A DNA stretch of 14,405 nucleotides. Source: Gymnopus androsaceus JB14 (Eukaryota > Basidiomycota > Agaricomycetes > Agaricales > Omphalotaceae). Positions 1-8,179 of the stretch are shown piece by piece. A program made the position numbers and the translations under genes. The notes under the pieces are model-generated. The model ran no database searches, was not told where the DNA came from, and was given only the letters and a program-made list of their open reading frames with translations. The stretch covers positions 1 to 14,405 of the forward strand of contig ML770213.1 in NCBI GenBank assembly GCA_009733575.1. Reading direction: 5' to 3'. Numbering within the stretch: the stretch's first letter is position 1; every line of letters begins with the position of its first letter.

Positions 1-2345
1 AAAACAAGAGATCACTTGGTGCAAGAATTCGTCGATTGGCATGCTTAAAACCTCTCGAGGTAGTTGCTGAGGCTCTAGCAAGGATTCCAAATAAACACGA
101 TGCCACAGCGAAGGTAACACCAGTCTAATGGGTCCGGTTTCTGATGGAACCTGCAAAAGCCAGCCCATTCGTCGCGCATCATGGGCAGCCTGTTCAAACT
201 CAGTGAGTGGTTGGTCTGTAGAGACCATTTGACGTAGTGCGAATGGTCTAAGAGCTGAGTGTTCCTTTCCCGGCATCACTTCTAGGAAGCGCTGACGAGG
301 AGTGGTGGCGATTTTCAGGTCGTTGATGTATTCTCTGACTTCAGCGAATTTTGCACTGGGGCATGGATTGACAGTCAAGGCAACTTTTTTATGCGCATCG
401 CGAAAGTGGATTTTCTTTACCTCGCGCAAGTTGAGACGTTCACTTTGCTGTCTGACGCCCCAGTGCGAGACCGCAGTTGAAACGACAATGGAGTCAATTG
501 TGTCGTCAATGCCAGGGACCTCCACAGATCCGAATTTTAGAACGGCGGAGAATACCAGCATTCCCGCGGGAGGGAAGCCATACGCATGTTCAGTAGGCCG
601 GCGGGGAATACACCGTCCCAAACCAAAGGGCAAACGTCGCTTTGCGTCCGTCAAGCAGTCGTTGTGGAAGTCTTTGATCATGTCATCATGACCATTAGCA
701 ACATTGAACTTGTCTACCTGCTGAAACATGAGTAAAATCAGAAGAGGTCATACGACAAGGCGACGGACATGTTGGGCGATGAATGGAGTCATCTTCGCAA
801 CCACTCCGGGATGCAGGCCTGGCACCCAGTCAACCTTCTCTTGACACGGAGAGGCGTACTTCCTAATACACTCCTTCCATTTATCATTCAAGCAGCGATG
901 CACATCTAGTGCCAAAAAATCCTCGAAATGCTGATCCGTAAAGGCAAGAGCGAGCTGGTCATCCCTCTGGAAGAATAGATTCATGCGGTGCCTGAATTCT
1001 ACATCCGTTGGCGGGGAACAAGAGAGAGAGGCCGAGTGACTGCCATAGCTACCAGCAGCAACTACCCAAACATTGTTATCAATGTAGTTATCACCAGGAC
1101 AAAGAAGACGCCAAAGGGTCCTGTCTCCATACAACAATTGGGCTTCATCAATGAAGAGCCAGAAGGGCCTCGGAGATGAAGTTGCAGATTGCCACAACGT
1201 GTTCGCATCGGTAATGGTTGCATTGTGGTTGAAGGTGAAAGCGGGATCATATTTCTCTGTCCGTAACAATAAATGAAACGCAAATGCTGGGTAGCGGCGA
1301 ATGAGAGCGATTAAGATAGATATCAGCAGGGTAGATTTGCCTGAGCAAGGCGGTGCCTGGATCTGCTCGTTGTTAAGTCAGATGGTATTACTAGTCTGAC
1401 TGAATGAAACACACCAATATGAAGTGTGTTTTCTCCACACGCCTAATGATATTGTCCACCAGATCCTCCCGCGGAAGATGAGAGCCCCCCCACTTATTCG
1501 GCATCAATTGCATCAAGTCCTTCACTGCCTTCTCCACCCTCTCCTCCGAGAACATCGTTGCGTTCGTCTCCTGGTCGGAGTCCCACCGCATGGGAAAGTC
1601 TTCACTGCTAGGCTCATCATCATGAACATGAGATCCGGAAGGCATGTCGAAAGGACAGTTCTGAGAGTGCAAACCATAACAAGTTGGGCATGTGGGGGAT
1701 TGAAATGGGAGATGAAAGTCTCGCTCATGCCCCTCGACCTTTACTGTATATTTACGGCGAGGTTCCTTGAGACGATCTCGGAGCCACGCAAGGCACTCCT
1801 GGATCGGAAAGGAGGAGTAGACATTGATATAACCCTCCGAGATTTCACCTTGGAAATTTTGGGGAAGAAGCAAGGGGTCTTCGAAGGTGATTCCTGGGAA
1901 GGGGCCGAAGAAGTTATGTCCTTCGATGGGGCCCAGCATGCCAACATGAAACATTTCGTCCTTGTCCCATGCGTTCGGAAGGGTAAACACAACTGATGTC
2001 CTGTTTCTCCAGACCACTGCATCCCAAGTAATGTTCGAAATCGAAAATGCTATTCGGGAACGCTGGGTAATCATCACAGAGGGGTGTGCCGCAGTGACTG
2101 TCTCAGCCAATTCTGCGGTAGTGCGTTTATCCATAGAGTACGCGAAAGGACGATTTGGTGCAAACGTTCCTTCAGCGAATTCCTCCATGCGCCAAACACC
2201 CGTTGGCCGTAGGTGGGGATCTGAATATTGTATACATGTATAATTCGGAACATTCAATGAGCGAGATGGTTTCTAGACAAATAGGTAGCACGACTAAGCA
2301 AGTAGAAATTAGTTTGGTACGCACCATGAAGGTTGAAGGAGGCAT
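1..2345 (-). CDS. P-loop NTPase-domain protein, multi-exon, 3' end outside window
   Basis: Predicted minus-strand gene, exons 2345-2321, 2220-1415, 1362-754 (or 1362-769) and 720 to beyond base 1; all joins keep frame. Seen: about 720 residues without a stop by the window edge. The last exon alone is 240 open codons. Walker A-like PPCSGKST follows the third-exon start (about residues 281-288; its first Gly is replaced by Ala). Walker B-like WLFIDEAQ lies about 62 residues later (D349, E350). A Cys cluster (CPTCYGLHSQNC) and an acidic stretch precede the NTPase domain. Known: P-loop plus DEAQ marks ATP/GTP-binding proteins. Inference: it resembles large lineage-expanded fungal NTPase proteins, some described with Crinkler-type effectors; I cannot confirm that. 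The first exon (25 nt, ATG at 2345) is the least certain part. Without it the first in-frame ATG is at 2188. Substrate and cellular location are unknown. No transmembrane segment is evident. Confidence 0.72.
721..753 (-). other. Short intron in the NTPase gene (33 nt; 48 nt if the donor is at 768)
   Basis: The reading frame stops just after GTATGA. Removing GTATGA...TTTCAG (33 nt), or starting from GTCCGT (48 nt), reconnects to the 240-codon open exon in the same frame. The 33-nt form has the better donor; the 48-nt form has the more usual fungal length. Both contain TTCTGAT as a possible branch site. Transcript data would decide. Confidence 0.55.
1363..1414 (-). other. Spliceosomal intron in the NTPase gene
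   Basis: The intron begins GTGTGT and ends in CAG (52 nt); a 49-nt version ending in GAG also works. CTGAC and CTTAAC near the 3' end are possible branch sites. Unspliced, the upstream exon meets stops inside this stretch. Splicing joins the upstream residues THFIL directly to the P-loop, as expected for a strand entering a Walker A motif. Confidence 0.7.
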
Positions 2346-2352
2346 AAATGAA

Positions 2353-2382
2353 AGTCGTGGCTAGTCGTGGCTTAATCGTGGT
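2353..2382. repeat. Short tandem repeat, 10-bp unit, three copies
   Basis: AGTCGTGGCT occurs twice head-to-tail (2353-2362, 2363-2372), followed by a diverged third copy TAATCGTGGT (2373-2382). It lies directly upstream of the proposed NTPase start codon, so it would fall in the promoter or leader of that gene. Confidence 0.6.
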
Positions 2383-2437
2383 AGTACGAAAGTAGAAGAG
2401 GAGAAAGTGTTCACGTGTCTGACTCGGGGAGTTACGG

Positions 2438-2518
2438 GCGCTGGGGCCAAACTTTTCTGCAAAAAGAAAATCGTGTTCAGATAAGATTTCCCGTTTGCAG
2501 AAAATTTTGGCGCCAGCG
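2438..2518. repeat. Imperfect inverted repeat, about 26-bp arms
   Basis: The left arm (2438-2464) contains GGGGCCAAACTTTTCTGCAA. The right arm (2493-2518) contains TTTGCAGAAAATTTTGGCGC. The arms are near reverse complements with a few mismatches, separated by 28 bp. The dyad sits in the middle of the divergent gap. It could be a regulatory dyad, a cruciform or the footprint of a small inverted-repeat element. Confidence 0.6.
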
Positions 2519-2639
2519 TCGCTAAGTCAAGCTGCTGTGCGTGTGAACAACTTCTGTCTCTTTCTCCCGAACCTCCACTACTGGCGTACAACCATACTCG
2601 ACAACCTTCCTCAACGGCCCCTTCGACTCCTCTCCTTCG

Positions 2640-3030
2640 ACTCTCTTCCCTTTGCGTTGAATCTGTTCAGATCGACTCCGAAATTCTTGTTGTGAGTGCA
2701 TGGATACTTGAGCACAACAACGATCGCTAACTAGCTCAGGTTCGAATTACGGTTTCCCCGTATGCTTTTCTGCTACGCTGCAGCTCTTTTCGGATTTCCT
2801 GGAATTGATTTGCTGCAGGACTCAACGAATTTGATCAATGGCTAGTGTTAGTTTTTTAAATTTTTTTTACCCTTTGTTGCATAGCTCATAAAGCTTCAGG
2901 TTTCGGAGTACTATGTTGGACTCAAATCGCTGCTGGACAGACGGAGATGTGATAACTTCGGGATTTTGGGATTCGGAAGGGCTCGACGAGAATGAGCTCT
3001 ATTGATTTAGCCAGGCTACGGTGAGTTTTT
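2640..3030 (+). other. Probable 5' end of a plus-strand gene (leader exons and introns)
   Basis: Three donor sites and two matching acceptors are seen. Intron 1 is 2692-2739 (48 nt, GTGAGT...GCTAAC...CTCAG), an excellent fungal intron. Intron 2 is probably 2845-2899 (55 nt, GTGTTA...CTTCAG). A third strong donor, GTGAGT, follows GGCTACG near 3020 and enters a poly-T run. Downstream, only decayed copia sequence is visible. An ATG at 2838 gives just a 19-residue ORF after splicing, so it may be an upstream ORF. Inference: a host gene whose downstream part was displaced or lies beyond the copia fossil. Confidence 0.35.
2913..3005 (+). CDS. Small ORF, 30 residues, in the leader region
   Basis: ATG at 2913 to TGA at 3003-3005 encodes a short acidic peptide (it includes WTDGDVITSGFWDSEGLDEN). 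The composition is protein-like, but the ORF is short and lies in the third leader exon of the putative plus-strand gene. It could be the first coding exon, an upstream ORF or chance. No family is recognised. Confidence 0.2.
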   Translation: MLDSNRCWTDGDVITSGFWDSEGLDENELY

Positions 3031-3089
3031 TTTTTTTTTGCTCCTCTTCCTCTCCGTATGTCCTTACCCTTTAGTCAGAAATCATCGCC

Positions 3090-3880
3090 TGAATGTAGGG
3101 ATATAGTTCCAGATTCAAACGCACCGAGTCCGACTGGAGCGCGTATAAGGCGAACGAATGGATCCGAACGCTCGTACATCACGACGAGCGTAGACGACGT
3201 GCTCACTGCTTTGACTTCCAAACAGGAATCCGAGTCCGTCATCAATGAACTAGCATCCCTATTCGAAATCACAAACAACAGTGAACCCTCCTTTCACCTT
3301 GGGTGCGGACCGCTGTCACCCGTGATAGACAAGCCCGCACCCTAAAGATCGACCAACGTACCTATGTTCAATCCATCCTCCGTGAGCTCGGATTAGGGAA
3401 CCGAATCACATGGGATAGCGCTAGGATCCTCAAATGCGGTATACCCAATGGTACGAGCACTCAGACTGGGCGCGAGGGACGAAAATCAATCTCCGGTTCC
3501 ATCATTCTGATGAGCAGTTCTCCCTTATCCTGGAGCTCGAAGCAACAATGTGTTGTTGTCTCATCCTCATGCGAAGCCGGGTACTTGACATCCACTCATT
3601 GTACTCATGAAGTGCTCTGGTTCGGAAATCTCTTCGCCGAACTGGGTTTTCCCCAATACTCTCCAATCACCATCTTCTGCGACAACCAGGGGGCAATTGG
3701 GTGTACTCACGACCCACACGCACATATCAAAATGAAGCACATCGATTTGAGAGCACTTCATCCGGGATTGTATTCACAGACGCCAAATTGACGTGAATTA
3801 CTCTAAATATCCAACGAGGACAGATATTCTCATAAAGCCCCAATTAGATTCCGGATCGAGTGCATTTACCATCCTGGGAC
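3090..3880 (+). pseudogene. Ty1/copia reverse transcriptase-RNase H fossil
   Basis: Successive pieces of a copia Pol C-terminus appear in order but in different frames. They are an RT piece before the active site (from about 3095), SVDDVLTALTS with the Asp pair kept (near 3180), FEITNNSEPSFHLGC (near 3275), then in another frame TRDRQARTLKIDQRTYVQS (near 3320). SDWAR follows in a further frame, then SWSSKQQCVVVSSSCEAGYL (near 3530), FCDNQGAIG (near 3680) and MKHIDLR (near 3735). A tail resembling ADILTKP (DILIKP) lies near 3820. Between the RT and RNase H parts about 80-100 residues are missing, compared with the family. At least four frame changes make it non-functional. No LTR was found on either side. 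It belongs to a different copia lineage from the copy at 4580. Confidence 0.85.
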
Positions 3881-3910
3881 GGAGCAAGTCCTTAGCTTGT
3901 CTTGCTCCGT
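3879..3910. repeat. Perfect 10-bp hairpin
   Basis: ACGGAGCAAG (3879-3888) and its exact reverse complement CTTGCTCCGT (3901-3910) flank a 12-nt loop. It lies at the end of the copia fossil. No function is evident. Confidence 0.6.
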
Positions 3911-4579
3911 ACCAGTTTCTCCAATACGTATATACTCCATTAGACATAGTTCACAGGCTATGGGCACTGTCTTGGCAGAATGTTATTGTGAAGGGAGGAC
4001 TGGTGCAACGAACGCATCTAACATTACATATCTGTAAAACATTATATGAGTAGTAGTCCGCTCATTCTAATGTAGCTGTTCAAAGACCCTACTCGCTCAA
4101 TAAACTTGGATTTTTTAAATCATATAGCAAACCAAAGTGTCCAATTCAATCTGAGAGCTTACAACATGTCCGCAACGACATTAAACTACGGATGGTGGGG
4201 TATATGTATCTTGCCATTGACCACTCTGGATGGTCAACATGCGAGGCTTAGCCCAAGAAGCTTTACATCAGGATTCGTTATACCAGTGAGACTGTATTTC
4301 TTCATTGGCAGGTAAGAAACCCAACTCCTGTCCAATGAACTTGATCCACTGATTACAATATTCCATCACAGGTATGTGCTGCCATTGAAATTTTCCTTTT
4401 TTGGCATAACTCGCTTTTAGGGTTAGAGTTAAATGGATACCACCATCGGAAAGAGGGCCAAAAATAACGGGGTGTACTTATCATACTATGGTTAGGGTTC
4501 CCTGGGCATATTTGGCTGGCTGACAACTTGTCGCTAGTATTAAAATACACCTCCGAGAACTTGTAGGGGTTTATTTTAA
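3911..4579. other. No gene recognised between the two copia remnants
   Basis: Open frames here are short (70 codons or fewer) and resemble no family I know. The stretch is moderately AT-rich and contains two isolated telomere-like AGGGTTAG/TTAGGGTT words (near 4420 and 4492), too few to be a telomeric repeat. It may include decayed LTR or other transposon DNA, but no paired repeats were found. Confidence 0.5.
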
Positions 4580-5692
4580 TACCGCTATAGCCTCTGGTGC
4601 AAGAAACTGGGCTTCAAGTCCTCACGTGCCAACCCTTGCATTCGTTCTCGATACGACCCTGCTTCTGGCTGCAGGACCATTGCGTCCATACACACTGACA
4701 ATATTTTTGCGGCTTCAACAGATAGAAAGGAAGCGGAGGATGCAATCCATGGTTTCAGAATTTGGGACCTGAAGGACGTCAAGGATAAGAACATCCTCCT
4801 TGGATTGACAATTGATTACTTGCCGGATGGTTCAATTGGCATTACGCAAGCCCCATTCTTCCTCAAAGTGTTCAAGTACTTTGGTATCCTTGACAATCTT
4901 CAACCACTCTATACTCCATTCCCTCCTGGCTACTCTATCCCTGCAAGAGGAAAGCAGTTGAAGCAAGATGACGCATTCATGAGCGACAAGCCATACCAAG
5001 GTCTGCTGGGTTGTTGCCAATGGGGAGGTGGATGCAGCAGACTGGACATTAGTTCCGCATGTTCGAGTCTGGCGACGGTTCAGAATGAACTGTTTCCTGA
5101 AGATTGGGATCTTCTCATCAAATTATGCCATTATATTCTAATGACAGTCCACTATGGAGTGAAATACAAACCTTGCGTGGATAAGAAGGTTACAACAGTG
5201 GGTTACTCGGATGCGGATTGGGCTGGTTGCAAAGCTACGCATTGGTTGACTTCCGGATATATATTCTTGATGAATGGTTGTCCTGTGGCATGGGCTTTGA
5301 AGAAGCAGAACCTAGTATCATTATTGTCAACAGAATTGGAATACATTGTGTTAGCAAAGTGCGTTCAGCAGGCTATCTGGATGGCGAGTTGGTTGCAAGA
5401 AGTGGACTTGGATATGGGAGGTCCGATGGGTTTGCTGGTTGATAACCTTGGAGCAATTGCATTGTCAGAGACAACAAAGGGGCACGATTTGGCGAAGCAC
5501 ATTGACATCCGGTACTTCTTTATTCGGGATGCTGTCAATGAAGGAGAGGTATCCGTGTATCTGGTGGCGTCTTCTCAGAACCTTGCCGACATTATGACCA
5601 AGTCGTTATCAAGGGAGAAGCATCATCGTATTGTGTCTGCATTGGGTTTGGATTGGTGGTATAACAACACCAGGGGGAGTGTTAAATGTTGA
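4580..5692 (+). pseudogene. copia Pol fragment: RT C-terminus and RNase H (370 codons)
   Basis: An uninterrupted frame that begins inside the RT domain without a proper start. Seen: GFKSS (residues 11-15); IHTDN at 37-41 where copia RTs have Y/HVDD, so the second catalytic Asp is now Asn; WDLKDVKD (62-69); RT tail to about 200. The RNase H domain is GYSDADWAG (208-216), STELEY (250-255), VDNLGAI (287-293), KHIDIRYFFIRD (306-317) and LADIMTKSLS (335-344), ending WWYNNTRGSVKC. Known: Pol polymerises cDNA and its RNase H removes the RNA strand. The RNase H acidic residues look intact, but the RT could not be active. The stop codon lies 11 nt inside the LTR. The long open frame implies fairly recent truncation compared with the fossil at 3090. 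Confidence 0.88.
5672..5679 (+). other. Polypurine tract of the copia element
   Basis: AGGGGGAG lies immediately before the TGTTAAATG that opens the LTR. That is the position and composition of the plus-strand priming site of LTR retrotransposons. Confidence 0.8.
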
Positions 5693-5802
5693 CGCGTGTT
5701 TAGTGTGGCGCCGTATGTTTGGTTTGGCTTTCCTTTTTGGGTTCTATGTTCTTATTTGGTAATTGTCTTTATTTGTTTACCGACGTGACCTTTTTCCCGT
5801 AC

Positions 5803-5810
5803 TATATAAA
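5803..5810 (+). promoter_or_regulatory. TATA box of the LTR promoter
   Basis: TATATAAA lies 42 bp before an ATG, with a CT-rich leader between. This is a classic fungal core promoter layout and would drive element transcription when in the 5' LTR. In this solo 3' copy it could drive read-through into the flank, antisense to the coding region at 5948-6801. Confidence 0.6.
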
Positions 5811-5861
5811 GCTGGGCACGTCAATTCCCTGCTTCCCTCAGTTCCATCATTATGACTGAGG

Positions 5862-5910
5862 GTAAGCGTCTTACCTACGATTTCTCTTACATTACTGACT
5901 TTACCTATAG
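5862..5910 (+). other. Intron-like segment inside the LTR
   Basis: GTAAGC...TACTGAC...CTATAG, 49 nt, with donor, branch and acceptor all well formed. Splicing would join ATGACTGAGG to CCCTTG and keep a frame open past the LTR end (stop near 5963). In a complete element this could be a leader intron or the start of gag inside the LTR. Confidence 0.4.
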
Positions 5911-5947
5911 CCCTTGTTGTATTCATCGTGTCTATAGGAATTTCACA

Positions 5948-6801
5948 AATCCATCTCCAGTAAAATCCCTGGCTGTCTTTGACAATACTTGCCCCATGCC
6001 TGCTGTAAAATTGAGTCATCCCAGGGTAGTCCTCCAACTCCTCGAGCCTGACGTTCCGAGTCTTCTGCAACTGGGACCCATCTTTTACTTTGACCTTCCA
6101 TTTGAGAGGAACCTCGAGGCTCTCCAACCACCTTAGTATGAGACACAATTTTAGAGAAAGCTCCGGAGATGTCCCTTCCTCTATAACTTGATCTTGAAAA
6201 GAGTTCAGACAGTGAATGTGTGCCTGAAAGAAATATCAGTCATATATCATGGTGTATCTCACTGGGAAAAAAAAACTCACTAATCAACATGGAGTCCTCC
6301 CTAATCAGTGACATGGCATTCGGCCTTTGCACATTAACATTGTATTCAGAAGGGTCAGCAAGCATATCAAATTGAGTAATATGATCCTCCATGCTGAGTG
6401 CAGAAAGTTGTTGAGCACTACTGGATAGGGATGGTGCTGAGGATATAGAGCTCGGTACAGTTGAAGCAGCAGTGGTGATTGGAATAATTGGACCGGCAGC
6501 ATTGGCATTATCGAGATCACGCCGTATAGCCTATAAACGAGCGGGTTAAGCAAAGGCTAGCACAATGGAACATTTGGCATACTCACATGAATGATCCAAT
6601 TTGAGACTTGGCTCATGAGGGGTGACTGCCATTATCAACAAGGAATTGTTATATACCTGCTTCAATCCTGACTGGCATTGGATCTTTAGAACGTTTCTCT
6701 GCTGAGGCCACAAGTATAAAAATGGAATAAAGAGGCAGTATTGTTGACAGTGACCAAAACAATATGTATCGAAGCACATTTCAGAACCATAGTGTCATAC
6801 C
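5948..6801 (-). pseudogene. Multi-exon protein of unknown function, cut by the copia LTR
   Basis: Predicted exons, right to left: ending 6801; 6701-6657; 6625-6587; 6530-6281; 6223 to the LTR edge at 5948. Introns are 99, 31, 56 and 57 nt; those at 6531-6586 (GTGAGT...GCTTAACC...TATAG) and 6224-6280 (GTGAGT...TTTCAG) are well formed. The first four exons join in phase 0. Exon 4 is a clean 83-codon frame containing AIRRDLDNANAAGP, a Ser/Thr/Ala/Pro-rich linker and ALSMEDHITQFDMLADPSEY. In the last exon two frames are open: the one splicing predicts, and a more protein-like one (RWLESLEVPLKWKVKVKDGS) that needs a one-base shift. Both run into the LTR, which supplies the stop of the predicted frame. 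Family not recognised. The 31-nt intron and the upstream limits are uncertain. Confidence 0.4.
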
Positions 6802-6873
6802 ATCGAGATCCTGCTCATAACTTCATTTATGTGGGCAGAGTAGCCTGGGTTGACATTGTATAAGTGTTCGGAA
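6761..6873. repeat. Direct repeat DR1 (pairs with 8675-8783)
   Basis: About 110 bp, roughly 80% identical to DR2, with a 7-nt insertion relative to it. The most conserved core is GTGGGCAGAGTAGCCTGGG, shared exactly. On the minus strand both copies read PGYSAHI...MSR in one frame, so part may derive from a duplicated exon. In this copy a GTATGA splice donor follows; in DR2 it is CTATGA. Confidence 0.85.
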
Positions 6874-7001
6874 TAAAAGGAGTAGTATCGTCAACAACAA
6901 CCAAGTCATATATATGTTTGGCAATAATAATGTGCGAAAAATCCATTAAAGTACATGACCCTTCAAATATACATGTTTCATGCCAACATACCATACATTC
7001 T

Positions 7002-7242
7002 GAGTACATGTTGAGGCCTCCTCATATTCATGTTCATCTCCAACCTATGTCTGAGCCTACTACATTCCATTTTACAGTGCATGACTTTGTACAACCTATG
7101 TTTAATCTCAGTACATGTTGCAAGTCCCAGCCTATGCTTAACCTCAGTACATGTCTCACTGCAACCTATGTTTAGTCCCAGTATATGTATAACCTCAGTA
7201 CATCTTGTACTGCAACCTATGCAAGTCTCCAGCTTATATGCC
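7002..7242 (+). repeat. Left minisatellite array, 34-bp unit
   Basis: Units begin CAGTACATGT and continue TGCAACCTATGTTTA. Copies start at 7075 (34 bp), 7109 (36), 7145 (34), 7179 (17, partial), 7196 (34) and 7230 (partial), with more diverged material from 7002. The same motif recurs in reverse orientation in the array at 8180. No coding function is supported. Confidence 0.8.
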
Positions 7243-8179
7243 CAGTCAGAAGCCTTTATTGCAGCTAGTTCAGTATGTACTTGTACTTAATTCCTATTGA
7301 GGTTATTCTCTATGATAATTACTGCCTAGCAGTATACATCAATACCCCAATTACCATTTTCCCTTTCCATGTTGAAGTCCTGCAAAATATCCCTGCCAGG
7401 GATTCCCTAGCTGAATCTCCTAGGGTTAGTCATGGATATACCCCTGGGTATTTTTGCATTGACCCATACCCCTAATCTCTGGACCCTTACTCACAATACC
7501 ATGAGTTTTTAATGCAGGTTTTTCACTGGCAAGCCGCAAGGGACTGGAAGAAGAGGTGAAGGTCAAAAACCTTTAGAATTAATGTAAAACATAAGTAAAA
7601 GCTTAGATACAACATATTTACTGCAATAGTAAGGCAGAAAATAGATTTTAAATTCTGTGGGTATGGAAGGCTTGTACCCCTACCCTTACCTGTGATACCC
7701 TTGCTCCAAATGCTGTGGGTATACACTAGAATCTCCACATCCTCATTTACTACTATACCCTTTGTTTGTTCTTTGACTCAAGCTCTCTATCCTGATTCAT
7801 CTCGACCTTGAACTATGGGGATCATTCATCAACTCATCCATAGGGTAACAGAGTAATATCCTCTTGCTCATAGCTATCCCCTAATACATCTCCAAGACTC
7901 CAACTGAGTCACCAGGATCACTGTGCCAGTACCCTCTCTTGATGGCCTTGGTCCATGAATTCTGGGTTGATACACAATACAGAGACACAACCTCTCAGTG
8001 ATGCTGTCCATGTCAAGGAGGTCATTATGCTCAAGGTAGATGAAGATCTGTCATAAGATTTATGGGGTATCCTTGTATACATTTCTCTATGTCTGCTACT
8101 GATTGTACCAAAGATTCACACTAGGTCTCAAACATACACTTAAGTTAGATCCTATAAGATGAGGGGAACACATGTGTTG
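7243..8179. other. Non-coding spacer between the two arrays
   Basis: No open frame longer than about 70 codons and no recognisable domain. It is AT-leaning, with several CCCATACCC/GGGTATGG words around 7435-7480 and 7655-7690. It separates two inverted minisatellite arrays and could form the loop of a very large, imperfect hairpin. Confidence 0.5.

Larger units (their letters stand above)
2346..2640. promoter_or_regulatory. Divergent intergenic promoter region
   Basis: This gap separates the minus-strand NTPase gene (proposed ATG at 2345) from a plus-strand transcript start region further right. It holds a CACGTG palindrome at 2412-2417 (an E-box for bHLH factors), a nearby TGACTC, and a strongly CT-rich plus-strand stretch from about 2545 to 2660 of the kind found at fungal transcription starts. 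No clear TATA box was seen on either strand. The promoter role is inferred from position and composition. Confidence 0.4.
4580..5947 (+). mobile_element. 5'-truncated Ty1/copia retrotransposon with 3' LTR
   Basis: The segment runs in copia order: RT tail, RNase H, polypurine tract, LTR. The gag, protease, integrase and most of the RT are absent. The in-frame stop at 4577 marks where recognisable homology begins. The 3' LTR is bounded by TG...CA. Its right edge touches coding-like sequence on the other strand, suggesting the element landed in a gene. No second LTR copy occurs in the window, so the 5' half was lost by deletion or decay. Confidence 0.85.
5680..5947 (+). mobile_element. copia 3' LTR (268 bp)
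   Basis: It starts TGTTAAA directly after the polypurine tract and ends TTTCACA. The termini are TG...CA, with 6 of 7 bases of terminal inverted repeat. Inside are TATATAAA at 5803-5810, a CT-rich initiator-like stretch, ATG at 5852 and an intron-like segment at 5862-5910. The right boundary is inferred from the inverted repeat and from the switch to minus-strand coding sequence; the target duplication cannot be checked because the 5' end is gone. Confidence 0.75.

Noticed and set aside
302..691. 129-codon plus-strand frame starting at 302
   Set aside because: It is antisense to the 240-codon minus-strand exon that joins in frame to the NTPase domain; it shows no domain and a biased composition.
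1424..1996. 190-codon plus-strand frame
   Set aside because: Shadow of the minus-strand exon 2220-1415, which continues directly into the P-loop after splicing.
4417..4500. TTAGGG-like words suggesting an interstitial telomere
   Set aside because: Only isolated single or one-and-a-half copies occur here and near 7425 and 8823; no tandem array.
5852..6136. 94-codon plus-strand ORF starting inside the LTR
   Set aside because: It crosses the LTR edge and then runs antisense to the minus-strand exon; the frame also ignores the good intron at 5862-5910.
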